From: JBGSPQ01 sp041738505 | Lineage (GTDB): Bacteria; Patescibacteriota; Gracilibacteria; UBA1369 | NCBI GenBank assembly: GCA_041738505.1 | Contig: JBGSPQ010000038.1 | Coordinates: 1-64,000, forward strand | DNA length: 64,000 nt | Direction: 5' to 3' | In this document: positions 32,786 through 43,378 of the stretch, piece after piece | Layout: every line of letters begins with the position of its first letter | Position numbering within the stretch: position 1 is the stretch's first letter | Notes under the pieces: generated by a model | What the model was told of the DNA's origin: nothing | The model's database searches: none | Seen by the model: only the letters and a program-made list of their open reading frames with translations | Made by a program: the position numbers and the translations under genes

Positions 32786-35700
32786 TTAGTTGATTAGCAG
32801 GGTTTCCACAAAAATCTTGGTGAATTCGGCTCTGGTGATTGACTTATTGGGGCCGAATGTGCCGTCTTCAAATCCTTCCACGATGGAAAGTTTGTAGGCG
32901 ATCATCACAATATTATGGAACCATTCTTCTGCGCTGACATCGGAGAAGGGATTTACAATTCCGGAAATATCGGTGTTCTGAAGCAGTTTTGCGTAGATCA
33001 TGATTTTGAGCGCCTCGGCTCTGGTGATTGATTGATCGGGGCCGAAAGTGCCGTCTTCGTAACCCAATATGATTTCCTTCAGGTGCAGATAGGATACGAA
33101 TTTGCCGTACCAGCTGTCGCAGGAGACGTCGCTGAAAATCGTTCCGTTGCATTCAGCGTCGGTCAGATTCCCGTTTAGCCACATGGCGATTAGTTTGGAA
33201 GCTTCGGCGCGGGTGATTTCCTGATCGGGCTTGAAGGTCTGATCTTCGTAGCCCTGAATGTAGCCGTCGGTAAACACACGGGCGATATATTGAGCGGCCC
33301 AGTGGTTGGCAATGTCGGACAGAGCTGCTTCGGCGGCGGCCATTTCTTCTTCGGTTGCCTCGGTAAGAGCCGGTTCTTCGGTCGTATCCTCATCACTCGT
33401 ATCTTCTTCGGCGGTCTCCTCGTCAGTTGTCGTTGTTGAGGGTGCAACGTATGGTGTACCGCTTCCACCCGCAGATCCGCCACCTCCACCGCCGCCGGTG
33501 GAGATTGTGTAACCGGCTTCTGCAAGTACGCCCGCGTTACCCCAGTCATCGGTGGCAGTTACAGTTAACGTGCCGCTGACGGCAATTGATGATGTACAGT
33601 CAACCTGTATTCCGCTTGTCTGTGTGCAGTTGAGTGTTCCGCCCGTGGCCAGTACGTTGGCCGCAAGGATTCCGCCCGGATCAATAACCTGCACAGTTGT
33701 ATTTGTGATTGTGGTCGTGCTGGATTTGGTAGGTGCGGTGATTGTAATTACCGGGTCAAGAGTGTCTTCGTATATTTCTATGGCGTTCATCAGGTTTATA
33801 TCTGCAATTACCCCCATTGACGCGATGATTCCCGTTGTTGTGTCAATTACAACCAGGTCCGCCGGAGGCCCGGGAGGCCCTGCGGTAGTTGCACGTGTTG
33901 CGAAAAACATGTCGGTGGAGTCGAATGCAGCGGCGTTGAGTGAATTCCCGCTACCGGATCCGTTAATCAATGGAATTGTTAGAACAGGAGCACCGGTAGC
34001 GGTGCTGATTGTATACATGTTGCTGTCCTCTCCCTCTCCAACAAAGAAGAGAGAATTACCCGAATCAAAGGATAAACCGTCACCATAAGTGCCTAGTCCG
34101 GAGACTCCAATGAGCGTTGCAGAACAGGTGTTGCCGTTACAGCTGGCAATATCAACTGAATACATGTTGTCATCCGCTTCGGACCAGCCGTACAGTTGGC
34201 CGGTTGAGTCAAATCCTATGTCGGCGAGGTGATGGTCGCTTGCAACTCCGTCCCAGTTTTTACCAAGGTAAGTGGCGGCGCCGGTGGTCACATCTATTTC
34301 AAGGAGAGATTGATCTGAATCGTTACCCGGATCGGAGTTACCAGTACTGGCATACATTCTTCCCGTGACGGGGTTCACTGCCAGACCCGTGACATAATAT
34401 GTCCCCAATGTTCCGATATTTGTTACTTTAGCACCGGTTTCGGGGTTAATAGTCCAAAGGACGCCATTTGCCGATCCCGCACCATCAACTCCATATAAAA
34501 CCATGTTGCCCGGAGCCTGTTTGGTCCAGGTGGATGAATCGGTGCTGACATTTGCAGTAACAATGTCCGTGCAGGAGATATCAACAGTATGAGGTCCCGC
34601 GGCAAGGCCTACCAGGTTGTCGGTGTGGATCAGAAGTCCAGTCTGGTTCATCGCTACAGGTCCGGCCGTATCCAAATCATATGTACAATTGGAATTTACG
34701 TCTGTTGTTACAATAAGAGGAGTGGCCATGCGCGTATTTCCGCCGTTTGCGGGAGTCACAATTGTGATAACAGGGCCGATGGTATTTACCTGCACTCCGG
34801 CGCCCGCGCCGTCGTCATAAGCGACCTGGGTGTTGCCGTTATTATCGGTAGCGCCGACGATGTTTACGTTGGTAAGAGTGACGTTTTCGTTTACATCGGC
34901 AACGTTATATATGGCTTGGAAGGTGTCTCCGTCCGTCCAGTGAGAGGCCCCGCCGTTATATGTTAATGTACCCGAAGTTATAACGTCCGGTGTGAAAGTT
35001 ACCGTTGGTGCGGAAGCGCCGTCCATTGTTTCGCTATAGTCTATATCAACCCAGAAAGTACCGGGGCCGATGTCGTTATCGGCGATAATCAGGTCGTTGG
35101 GAGTGATGCCCGTGACGGTGGGGTTTTCGGTATCCAGATTAAAAGCGTCAAGCGAACTTCCGGCGTTTTGCGTGTTGCCGCTTAAATCTTTGCCCGAAGT
35201 TACGTCTATATCAATACCGGTTAATGTTTCGTCACTGTCCCCCAGGTCGAGAGTATAGGTATAAGTATCGTTAGGAACATTTGTGGTGCTCCAACCATCG
35301 CTGTTGGGTGATAATCCCGCCGGCAGTAAGTTAAATCCGATTGTGGGATCATTGGCTCCGGTGGCATCCATTGTGCTGTTGTAAATCACGGTAACCGTAA
35401 ATGTTCCGCCCAAATTGGCATCGGTGAGCTGGGTGGTACTTGGTGCAATGCTTAATACGCTCGGATTTAGTGTATCAACCACAACTCCCGCACCGCCGCC
35501 GGCGTATCCCGTCTGGGTGTTTCCGGCCGTGTCGGTCGCAGATATTATACCGATATTTGTTAGAGTGACTTGTTCGTTTACATCCGCCACATCGTAGTAG
35601 GCTCTGTAGGTGTCCGGATCCTGCCATCCGGATGAAGCGCTCAATAAGAGAGTGCCCGAAGCCTCAATGTTGGGGGTGAATCCAATCACCGGAGTTGAGG

Positions 35701-37642
35701 CGCCGTCCATGTTTTCACTGTAATCAATATCCACGTAAAAATTGTCCGCGCCGGAATCAGCGTCCGTGATAAGAAAGTCGCTGGGCGTTACTGCCGTAAC
35801 GGTGGGGTTTTGTGTATCCAGGCTGAAAGCGTCAACTTCGACAGCCGCGCTTTGCACGTTCCCGGCTAAATCTCTGGCTAAAACCACTCCAAGAAATCCC
35901 TGGGTGATATCAATATTCGGAACGGACTCATTGTTATCCGCCAAATTGTATCGAAAGGTATAGGTATCATTAGTTAAACTGGTTGTACTCCATGCCGTAG
36001 TGTTGAGAGTAAGTCCGGTTGGCGCGGGACTTAGCATTATGGTTGGGTTGTAGGTGCCGGAAACATCCATTGATTCGTCAAAAATGAACTCAATGTCAAA
36101 AGCCAGCAAGCCCACGTCTGAGTCGGTAAGCAAGGTCAGACTTGGTGTCACGGTTAATACTGTCGGAGCCGTTGTATCAACCAGAATGGCCGATGTATCG
36201 GCTATATTGGCTCCCGCAGGTATGATGGGTGCGGCATTGGTATTGGGTCCGTCTAAAATTCCACCCGTAACGCTGGTCACGGAAAGGTCTGCTGTATCTT
36301 CTCCGCTTCCGACCACTCCGACTGTGTATGTGGATGAAATTGATGCCAGATCAGAGAAATTCCCCGTGTTCACGGTAGCACCGGTGTTAAGCAATATTGC
36401 CAGATTGGCTGCCGTGGGGGCTACATTCTCGGTAAAAGTCAGCGTCACGTTGATGGTGTCTGCCGGGCCGTAAGTTCCATCCCCCGTTGAGGAAGTCGCG
36501 CTTTTGATTTGCGGAAGCGCCGCGTCTGTCATACTTGTCAGAGTGAAATTCAAAGAGTTATTGGGTGCGGCGGCCTGATCCTGAATGTTGTTGCCCGCAG
36601 TGAATGACAAATCAGGCTCCACATTACCGGATACACCTGTCAGTCCCGCCGCGGCGGTTCCGACAAGAAGCAATGGTTGGACATTGGTACAGGAAGAACA
36701 GCCGGTTACGTCAAAGGAGGTCAGGCTGTTTACGGTGGCCGACCAGTCAGAGTCCTGATATGTGTAGCTGACATTTTCGGAAAAGTATATGCCCACTGAA
36801 TCAATCTGGCCGTTAACGTCGGTATCCGCATAATAACCGCCCAGTGCTCTTGGGGCGGCGCCATCGGTCGAGCCCACAAGGCCGGTGTCTGTTGCTATAA
36901 GATTTAAAGCGTCTCCCAATGATGCGTTTACAGTGATTTGGGAGGATGGCGTTGTACCCGTGGTGCATCCGCTCTGGTCGGCGATGTTACAGGTTCCCGC
37001 GTTTTCCACGATTCCCACACGGAACCAATTGTCGGACGCGGTATCGCCCGTACCCACGGAACTTACAACGTTTCCATTTACTGTGATATTGGCAGGTGCA
37101 AAGAAACTGTCATTTAAATTTTCCGTTGTCTGGAAATCAATCCTTTCAATTTTGCCGTTACTATCACTGTCATCGGTTATTCTGTTGAAAATAACGGGAG
37201 CGGCTCCGTCCAGAGCCGGAACGGATGCCTTTCCTGACATGGCTAGTGCGAGCATTACGCTTCCGGCTGTGCCTGCGTCGGTGTAGCTGATAACCGGATT
37301 TACCGCTCCCCCCGTTATGGATCCGCTTGCGGTTACACTGATGTTCAAAATCGCGTCTCCTCCGGTACATGAAATTCCGTTTATTGCGGTTACATTGATT
37401 GTTCCCGGGGTGTTGACCGACCAGTCGCCGGCTTCATAAGCGCAAGCGGTTACGTTTTCATCCATGGTCCACCTGATTGTGTCCACGGTTCCGTCACCGT
37501 TGGTGTCCAGATATTGTGAGGTGCTGATTGTATTGGCGGCCGAGGCGACTTGAGTCATTGCGCCGTAAATCGTCATGGAAATAAGCAAAGTCAATATGAC
37601 GCCCATTCCAAATAAGCGTTTTCTTTTTACCGAGGTTGTCAT
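32786..37642 (-). CDS. Giant SLH protein 1, probable S-layer or major surface protein
   Basis: 1618 residues. Signal peptide RKRLFGMGVILTLLISMTIY, cut near ASAA. Then a string of Ig-like beta domains of about 110 residues, at least four of which share the phrases LDTQNPTVTAVTPSD, NDTYTYTLDLGDSDE and GKDLSGNTQNAGS. Residues about 1045-1330 look like a beta-propeller (repeated NPVTGRMYASTGN, IGFDSTGQLYGWSEAD). A Gly-rich and Glu/Thr-rich linker precedes three SLH domains (about 1440-1618; GYEDQTFKPDQEITRAEASK, GYEDGTFGPDQSITRAEALK, GFEDGTFGPNKSITRAEFTK). The first 70 and the last 200 residues are nearly the same as in the next gene, so the two arose by duplication with recombined middles. Strong candidate S-layer component. 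Confidence 0.9.
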   Translation of the reverse strand: MTTSVKRKRLFGMGVILTLLISMTIYGAMTQVASAANTISTSQYLDTNGDGTVDTIRWTMDENVTACAYEAGDWSVNTPGTINVTAINGISCTGGDAILNISVTASGSITGGAVNPVISYTDAGTAGSVMLALAMSGKASVPALDGAAPVIFNRITDDSDSNGKIERIDFQTTENLNDSFFAPANITVNGNVVSSVGTGDTASDNWFRVGIVENAGTCNIADQSGCTTGTTPSSQITVNASLGDALNLIATDTGLVGSTDGAAPRALGGYYADTDVNGQIDSVGIYFSENVSYTYQDSDWSATVNSLTSFDVTGCSSCTNVQPLLLVGTAAAGLTGVSGNVEPDLSFTAGNNIQDQAAAPNNSLNFTLTSMTDAALPQIKSATSSTGDGTYGPADTINVTLTFTENVAPTAANLAILLNTGATVNTGNFSDLASISSTYTVGVVGSGEDTADLSVTSVTGGILDGPNTNAAPIIPAGANIADTSAILVDTTAPTVLTVTPSLTLLTDSDVGLLAFDIEFIFDESMDVSGTYNPTIMLSPAPTGLTLNTTAWSTTSLTNDTYTFRYNLADNNESVPNIDITQGFLGVVLARDLAGNVQSAAVEVDAFSLDTQNPTVTAVTPSDFLITDADSGADNFYVDIDYSENMDGASTPVIGFTPNIEASGTLLLSASSGWQDPDTYRAYYDVADVNEQVTLTNIGIISATDTAGNTQTGYAGGGAGVVVDTLNPSVLSIAPSTTQLTDANLGGTFTVTVIYNSTMDATGANDPTIGFNLLPAGLSPNSDGWSTTNVPNDTYTYTLDLGDSDETLTGIDIDVTSGKDLSGNTQNAGSSLDAFNLDTENPTVTGITPNDLIIADNDIGPGTFWVDIDYSETMDGASAPTVTFTPDVITSGTLTYNGGASHWTDGDTFQAIYNVADVNENVTLTNVNIVGATDNNGNTQVAYDDGAGAGVQVNTIGPVITIVTPANGGNTRMATPLIVTTDVNSNCTYDLDTAGPVAMNQTGLLIHTDNLVGLAAGPHTVDISCTDIVTANVSTDSSTWTKQAPGNMVLYGVDGAGSANGVLWTINPETGAKVTNIGTLGTYYVTGLAVNPVTGRMYASTGNSDPGNDSDQSLLEIDVTTGAATYLGKNWDGVASDHHLADIGFDSTGQLYGWSEADDNMYSVDIASCNGNTCSATLIGVSGLGTYGDGLSFDSGNSLFFVGEGEDSNMYTISTATGAPVLTIPLINGSGSGNSLNAAAFDSTDMFFATRATTAGPPGPPADLVVIDTTTGIIASMGVIADINLMNAIEIYEDTLDPVITITAPTKSSTTTITNTTVQVIDPGGILAANVLATGGTLNCTQTSGIQVDCTSSIAVSGTLTVTATDDWGNAGVLAEAGYTISTGGGGGGGSAGGSGTPYVAPSTTTTDEETAEEDTSDEDTTEEPALTEATEEEMAAAEAALSDIANHWAAQYIARVFTDGYIQGYEDQTFKPDQEITRAEASKLIAMWLNGNLTDAECNGTIFSDVSCDSWYGKFVSYLHLKEIILGYEDGTFGPDQSITRAEALKIMIYAKLLQNTDISGIVNPFSDVSAEEWFHNIVMIAYKLSIVEGFEDGTFGPNKSITRAEFTKIFVETLLIN

Positions 37643-37737
37643 GAAAAATTAGGTTAATAAATATTAATTTAATGTTGAAAAATGGTACCTGCGAATTATG
37701 CTCTTTCAGTCCCGTTAATGTAAACCCGAAGCCCCGA

Positions 37738-37765
37738 ATCATGAAAACTTGAGAGGGTGTGTCAA
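37738..37765 (-). promoter_or_regulatory. Promoter of giant SLH gene 1, with conserved leader
   Basis: Minus strand TTGACA (37760-37765), 16 bases, CATGAT (37738-37743). The following leader of about 90 bases (37643-37730) is shared with the paralogue gene, including GATTCGGGGCTT at the start and GGTTTACATTAA. Confidence 0.55.
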
Positions 37766-37774
37766 TATTATTTT

Positions 37775-37817
37775 AAAAAAGAAACCCCGCGGGTAATCCG
37801 AAGGGCTTCTTTTTTTG
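37775..37817. terminator. Terminator after giant SLH gene 2
   Basis: AAAAAAGAA..CCCC paired imperfectly with GGG.TTCTTTTTT, 13 bases past the stop at 37830. Confidence 0.6.
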
Positions 37818-37829
37818 TTTGCGTGTGTC

Positions 37830-40800
37830 TTAGTTATTTAGCAGGGTTTCCACAAAAATCTTGGTGAATTCGGCTCTGGTGATTGAGTTGTTGGGGCCGA
37901 ATGTGCCGTCTTCAAATCCTTCCACGATGGAAAGTTTGTAGGCGATCATCACAACATTATGGAACCATTCCCGGGCGCTGACATCCGTGAAGGGATTTAC
38001 AATTCCTGATATATCGGTGCCCTGAAGCAGTTTGGCGTAGATCATGATTTTTAGTGCCTCGGCTCTGGTGATTGATTTGTCGGGGCCGAACGTGCCGTCC
38101 TCGTAACCCATGATGATTTCCCGGATGCGCAGATAGGACACGAATTTACCGTACCAGTTGTCACAGGTAACATCGCTAAAGAGTGTTCCATCACAGTCTG
38201 CGTCGGTCAGGTTTCCGTTGAGCCACATGGCGATGAGTTTGGAAGCTTCGGCGCGGGTGATTTCCTGATCGGGTTTAAAGGTCTGGTCTTCGTATCCCTG
38301 GATGTAGCCGTCCGCGTAGACGCGGGCGATGTACTGCGCGGCCCAGTGGAAGGTAATGTCTGTGAAGGCTTCTTCAGCCGCGGCCATTTCCTCTTCGGTT
38401 GCCTCGGAAAGAGCCGGTTCTTCTGTTGTTGCTTCTTCTTCGGCGGCGGCTTCTTCTGCCGCTGCTTCTTCTTCCGCAGTTGTGGTTGAAGGTGCAACGT
38501 ATGGAGTACCGCTTCCGCCGGCTGATCCTCCGCCTCCGCCACCGCCGCCTCCGGCTGCAACCGTTGTGAATGTGGATGTTGCGCCGGCAGTTGTATTTCC
38601 GGATGTATCGTCTCCACCCGTAACTGTTAATGTGTATGCGGTGCTGTTGAGGTATGCGTTGTGTGCGATTGTGGCAATGGTGTTGGTGCCGTTCCAGGTA
38701 ACCGATGTGCCGCCCGGATCGGGTGTAAGTGTGTAAGTGAAAGTGGCCGTATTCATCTCTTCGTTAAATGTGACGGTGGTTGCGGCCGTGGTGGCCACGC
38801 CGGTGGCGCCGTTTACCGGGCTGATTGTCGCCGTGGGAGCCGTCTGATCGGTACCGAATGATGTAAATCCGTCGGTGTTGAATGTGAGTGTCTGGGCCAA
38901 TCCGTCCCAGGTTATTGCCGTAAGATTGTCTCCTCCGGCGGAACCTGTGGCCGCTCCGCTAGCTATATATCCCGCAATTACATCGGCGTCGTCTCTAACA
39001 ACTATTCCCGGCTGTACTGCGGTTGGAACGCGAATCATAACCGTGGCGCCGGTATCAAAGATGGAAAGGTCGGCGCTGTCTATCTTAACATCAATACTGC
39101 CGTCGCCCTGATCACCTGTAACAATCATATTGGCGTTGAGGTTGGAAAGTTCGTCGATAGTCGCCAAAGAAGTCAGGTCCAGCGGACCGGTTATTGTTAA
39201 ACGGCCCACATCGTTAACTCCGTCGTTGGCGTTGAATACCAGATTAGTTACGTTGGTGAAATCGGTGATGGTTGACCAGTCTGTAGTAGTGGCGTTGTTG
39301 ATATCGGGAGTTCCGGTGTACATAACTTTGGGATCAACCGCGAATACGCCATGGAAATGCTGATTGGCCGCGGCGCTTGCCCAAACGTTTCCCACGTCAT
39401 CCGTAAGTTCAAAGTTCATTATGTAGCCGTCCGTTATCGTGGGCAGGCCCAAGGGGAGACCGGCTAGCGCGTAGTTAAGGGTGGCCGTATCCAGACCCGC
39501 ATTGACGGTCAAGTCCTGATATTTTGTGGGGTCGGTTGCAAATTCTGTGGTGTCGCAGGTTTGTGATGAGGAATGCTCGTTCATGGAGCGCATGCAACCT
39601 TTGACCGCGGCCAGGTCGTTTCCGTCGGTTTCGGGCGCATAGTTGAGTTGAATGCGAAGATTCTGCCCGGTGTAGTAATACCAGATATTGGTGGAAAGAG
39701 TGGGCGCGGTTCCGTCCTGTTTGAGGGCTTCGACGGTATTAACCGCGGTGAAGGAAGGAAGTTCGGTATCAACAATGTAGTTGTTTGTGCCGTCGCGAGT
39801 AGTTGAATTTCCGGCATCATCGTAAGCGGTTACGCTGACATTGTTGTTTATGTCGTCCTGCGCGTCCATCAGTCCGGTCAAAGTCGGTGACCAGACGCTT
39901 GCTGAATCCACGCCCGGAAGGGTAGAGTCCACCGCGCGGAAATCGCTGGCATCAAAGTCCACCTGGGCGATTGTATCGGCGTTGTTGTCGCATCCCGCCG
40001 AGTTGTCCCATAAAGGAGATGGGGTATCCAGATATTTGAATGCTCCTCCCGTACCGGAATCTCCCATTACGGAAATGCATACGGCGGAAACTGCGGGGGC
40101 TTCGTTGTCGACTGCTCCCATATCCAGTGACGTTACGGGACCGGTTACGTTACCGGCGTCGTCCGTAACTGTAAGGTCATAGGTGTTAGTACCGTCATTG
40201 GTTCCGGCTGTAACAGTATAACCGTACATGTAAAGTTCGTCGCCCACTCCCGTGTCCCCATTGGTGCCGTCGTCATAAAGCAATTGGGCAGCCCCTCCTC
40301 CAAAATTGGTTAAGTCCGCAAGAACCTGGGTGGGATCTTCATCACCGTTGTTATCTCCGGTGGCAGTATTGTCCCATTGGAACAGAATTGTATCACCGAC
40401 AATGCAGATACCTGAGGTGCCCGTGCATCCGGTGTTATCAATAATCAGTGATCCGGCGTTCAGAATTGGGGTAAGCGTATCCACAGTGGCGTTGGTGCCG
40501 TCGGCTACAGGCCCGGTGGTGTTTCCAACATTATCGGTGGCCGTTATCGTGGGGTTAACGTTGATGGCGTCGATTCCTTCTCCGCCAGTGATTGTGTAGG
40601 AAATACAATATACATCATCAGCGGCAGCACCATCATTACAGCTTCCGCCCGCTCCGTCGTCCTCCATGGCAACAGCACCGATAAGACCCCATCCGGAAAG
40701 ATCGGCGAGAACGGTTGACGGATTAACATCCGTATTAGGTTCGCTTGCACTGTCCCAGGTTACAGTTACGGTGTCACCCACAATATATTCTCCAAATGGG

Positions 40801-41981
40801 CCGGATCCTCCCGCAATGGAAATATTTGCATTGGTAATGGTTGGATTTTGAGTATCAAGATCAAAAGCGTCAACCGCACTGCCGGCGTTTTGCGTGTTGC
40901 CGCTTAAATCTTTGCCCAAAGTTACGTCTATATCAATATCGGTAAATGTTTCGTTATTGTCCGCCAGGTCGAGAGTATAAATATAAGTATCGTCAGTTAT
41001 ACCTGTCATTGTCCAACCACCGTTGTTGGATGATAATCCCGCCGGCAGCAAGTTAAATCCGACTGTGGGGTTATTGGGGACGGTGGCATCCATGGTTTCA
41101 TCATAAACCACAGTCACAGTGAATGTTCCCGTACCCACATTGGCGTCGGTGAGCACATTGTAATTTGTTGTAATGCTTACTACGCTTGGAGCCGTTGTAT
41201 CAACACCGATGGCTTTATTGTCAGCAATATTAAAACCAATTGGGACAACGGGGTTGATTGTCGGGGTGATTCCGTCTGTCATTGTTCCCGAAATACTGGA
41301 AATTGTTAGGTCTGTTGTATTTTCTCCGCTTCCCGTTACCCCAACGGTATAGATGTTGCCGGCAAAAGAACTCTGGGTTGTCAGCACTCCCGTGGATAGC
41401 CCTGCAACCGTATCAAGGTTGATGGTGAGGCCGGCACTGCTGACAGCTTCTGTAAATGTGAGTGAAATGTTGATCGCTATTCCCGGGCCGTAAGTATTGT
41501 CTGGAGTTGTAGATGTGGCATTCGCGATTTGCGGTGCGGCTCCGTCCGTAGCGGCTATGCCCGGCTTTACTGTCATTGCGCCGCTGGTGAGAGTAACGCT
41601 TCCGCCAGTGCCCACATTGGCGTAACTGATAACCGGATTTACTGCCCCGCCTGTTATGGATCCGGTTGTGGTGACACTGATGTCCAAAATCGCATCTGTT
41701 CCGGTACAAGTAAGTCCGGTAATTGCGGTTACATTTATTGTCCCGGCTGCGCCAATGGACCAGTCGCCGGCTTCATAAGCGCAAGCGGTTACATTTTCAT
41801 CCATGGTCCAGCGGATGGTGTCCACGGTTCCGTTACCGTTGGTATCAAGATATTGTGACGTACCGATTGTATCGGCGGCCGACACGATTTGCGTCATCGC
41901 GCCGAAAATGGTCATGGAGATGAGCATCGTCAAAAGGACGCCCATACCAAACAGGCGTTTTCTTTTTAGAGGGGTTGGCAT
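37830..41981 (-). CDS. Giant SLH protein 2, paralogue of protein 1
   Basis: 1383 residues. Signal peptide RKRLFGMGVLLTMLISMTIF, cut near VSAA. Opens with the same SQYLDTNGNGTVDTIRWTMD segment as protein 1, continues with Ig-like units (SVVSITTNYNVLTDANVGTG, DLADNNETFTDIDIDVTLGK), then a different middle of about 600 residues with metal-site-like DNNGDED and DDGTNGDTG acidic loops, a Big_5-type Ig domain (TAPTATISPVNGATGVATTA), a Gly-rich linker, and three SLH domains at the C-terminus nearly the same as those of protein 1. Both are probably exported and held at the wall. A paired or alternative S-layer subunit is the simplest role. Confidence 0.9.
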   Translation of the reverse strand: MPTPLKRKRLFGMGVLLTMLISMTIFGAMTQIVSAADTIGTSQYLDTNGNGTVDTIRWTMDENVTACAYEAGDWSIGAAGTINVTAITGLTCTGTDAILDISVTTTGSITGGAVNPVISYANVGTGGSVTLTSGAMTVKPGIAATDGAAPQIANATSTTPDNTYGPGIAINISLTFTEAVSSAGLTINLDTVAGLSTGVLTTQSSFAGNIYTVGVTGSGENTTDLTISSISGTMTDGITPTINPVVPIGFNIADNKAIGVDTTAPSVVSITTNYNVLTDANVGTGTFTVTVVYDETMDATVPNNPTVGFNLLPAGLSSNNGGWTMTGITDDTYIYTLDLADNNETFTDIDIDVTLGKDLSGNTQNAGSAVDAFDLDTQNPTITNANISIAGGSGPFGEYIVGDTVTVTWDSASEPNTDVNPSTVLADLSGWGLIGAVAMEDDGAGGSCNDGAAADDVYCISYTITGGEGIDAINVNPTITATDNVGNTTGPVADGTNATVDTLTPILNAGSLIIDNTGCTGTSGICIVGDTILFQWDNTATGDNNGDEDPTQVLADLTNFGGGAAQLLYDDGTNGDTGVGDELYMYGYTVTAGTNDGTNTYDLTVTDDAGNVTGPVTSLDMGAVDNEAPAVSAVCISVMGDSGTGGAFKYLDTPSPLWDNSAGCDNNADTIAQVDFDASDFRAVDSTLPGVDSASVWSPTLTGLMDAQDDINNNVSVTAYDDAGNSTTRDGTNNYIVDTELPSFTAVNTVEALKQDGTAPTLSTNIWYYYTGQNLRIQLNYAPETDGNDLAAVKGCMRSMNEHSSSQTCDTTEFATDPTKYQDLTVNAGLDTATLNYALAGLPLGLPTITDGYIMNFELTDDVGNVWASAAANQHFHGVFAVDPKVMYTGTPDINNATTTDWSTITDFTNVTNLVFNANDGVNDVGRLTITGPLDLTSLATIDELSNLNANMIVTGDQGDGSIDVKIDSADLSIFDTGATVMIRVPTAVQPGIVVRDDADVIAGYIASGAATGSAGGDNLTAITWDGLAQTLTFNTDGFTSFGTDQTAPTATISPVNGATGVATTAATTVTFNEEMNTATFTYTLTPDPGGTSVTWNGTNTIATIAHNAYLNSTAYTLTVTGGDDTSGNTTAGATSTFTTVAAGGGGGGGGGSAGGSGTPYVAPSTTTAEEEAAAEEAAAEEEATTEEPALSEATEEEMAAAEEAFTDITFHWAAQYIARVYADGYIQGYEDQTFKPDQEITRAEASKLIAMWLNGNLTDADCDGTLFSDVTCDNWYGKFVSYLRIREIIMGYEDGTFGPDKSITRAEALKIMIYAKLLQGTDISGIVNPFTDVSAREWFHNVVMIAYKLSIVEGFEDGTFGPNNSITRAEFTKIFVETLLNN

Positions 41982-42075
41982 GAAAAATTAGGTTAACGAA
42001 TATTTTTTAATATTGAAAAATCATACTTGTGAAGTATGTTCTTTCAGACTTATTAATGTAAACCTAAAGCCCCGA

Positions 42076-42103
42076 ATCACGAATCCTTGAGTCCGTTTGT
42101 CAA
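42076..42103 (-). promoter_or_regulatory. Promoter of giant SLH gene 2, with conserved leader
   Basis: Minus strand TTGACA (42098-42103), 16 bases, CGTGAT (42076-42081), at the same place and spacing as the promoter of gene 1. The leader contains the hairpin CATACTT CAC AAGTATG. Confidence 0.55.
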
Positions 42104-42130
42104 CATTTTTTTGGAATAAAAAGACCTTTT

Positions 42131-43090
42131 CTATCCACCTACCGTCCTGCTATCCGCGTGCCACAGCTCATGATGCCCTTTACACAGCGGTTTAAGGGTT
42201 TGCGGATTGTGGGATTTGTATTTGGCGTATGGTTTTTCGTGGTGGATTTGATCCGCCGGTTTTTCGCAGTTTGGCGCGGAGCATTTTGTGCCGTATTTTT
42301 CTCTAATTGTTTTTTTGATTGCCGTCGGGATGTGTCTGGTGGTAGCGTTTTCGGCTTCTTTCACGGCCTGTATTTGGCTTAAGTCTTTTATGTTTTGATT
42401 GATTGCCGATTCTCTTTTTTCCAGCAGTTCTGATAAAATTTGATTTACATCGAGCCCTTTTTCCGCGAGTTCAAGAAGTTTTTCTTTCATTTCTTCGGAC
42501 AACACATGCATTAATTTAGTATCTTTATTCAGGTTGAATCCGCGCGTCACCGCCACAGCGGGATCTGCGACCACCGCCACAGCGAATCCGTGCGCGTGTT
42601 AAATATACTCGGGTTGTTTACACGGCACGCCCTTGCAGGGCTTTGTGTCGCCATTTTCATTTTCAAATATGTCAATTTGCGGTCGCGCGCTTTGCTGTTT
42701 GATTTCCCTGACTTTTATTTCAAGCGCTTTTTGCGAAAGTTTCGTTACTGCTCCGGCTATCTGTGCCTGATTTTCTTTTGTCGCGATGGTGGTGATACGG
42801 CACAGTTTGTTCACACTAACCCGGTCTTCAATCAACATTTTCTGCAAAACGGGTTTGTCTTCAAGTTTTTTGCAGACGCTAAACACCCGCTTCACCCGGT
42901 CGTGGCTAAGACCACCGATGATTCGTGCGAAATCGTAGATCGTTTCAAAACCTCTGCGCTCATACAATCGCCTGCGATTCACCTCCGGCAACAGTCCTTC
43001 AAATTTGTGCTTTGCCTCCAGAGCTTGCATGCCCCATTTTTTACACTCCGCGTACAGTTCCTTGTCCGACATTTTTTGGTAATTATTCAT
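42131..43090 (-). pseudogene. HNH endonuclease-like gene split by an in-frame TAA
   Basis: The first part (42599-43090, 163 residues) has SDKELYAECKKWGMQALEAK and ARIIGGLSHDRVKRVF; it ends PEYI then TAA. The second part (42131-42580, GTG start, 149 residues) is in the same frame and carries CSAPNCEKPADQIHHEKPYA and LCKGHHELWHA, an HNH nuclease with zinc cysteines and His-Asn-His residues. If the TAA were read, the protein would be 319 residues, the usual size of this CPR family. The region around the stop also contains a short direct repeat (GCTGTGGCGGTG, twice), so local duplication may have caused the damage. It may be a dead gene, two separate polypeptides, or stop readthrough. Confidence 0.75.
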
Positions 43091-43378
43091 AAAACTTTAT
43101 TAAGTGATTGCTTAAAATACTAGCAGTATTAAGCCAATATTCAACCATTCCCGCTTGCGCACGGCTGTCAACGTCTGTCGTAATCGTCGCAACTGTAAGC
43201 CAATAACGGGCATCGCGCCAGACGGCCCGCGCAATGAGTTGTGTCCTAATCTGTATGTTCGTATTACACTACTGCCCGGCTCTTCTGTGCGACCAACCGA
43301 ACCGCCCGGAAAAAACGACCCCCTTTTTGTTACAAAATTCCATTAGCCAGTTTCGCGCTTTTTCGATATCATCGGCGC

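Noticed and set aside
33190..33549. Open frames inside the two giant SLH genes (also 38207-38617)
   Set aside because: Proline/arginine-rich shifted readings of the Glu/Thr linker and SLH region, present in both paralogues only because the DNA is duplicated.
43155..43346. 63-residue open frame with four cysteines (TTG start) upstream of the ABC-F gene
   Set aside because: No promoter or ribosome site, rare start and no recognisable family; 43091-43378 otherwise shows nothing I can support.
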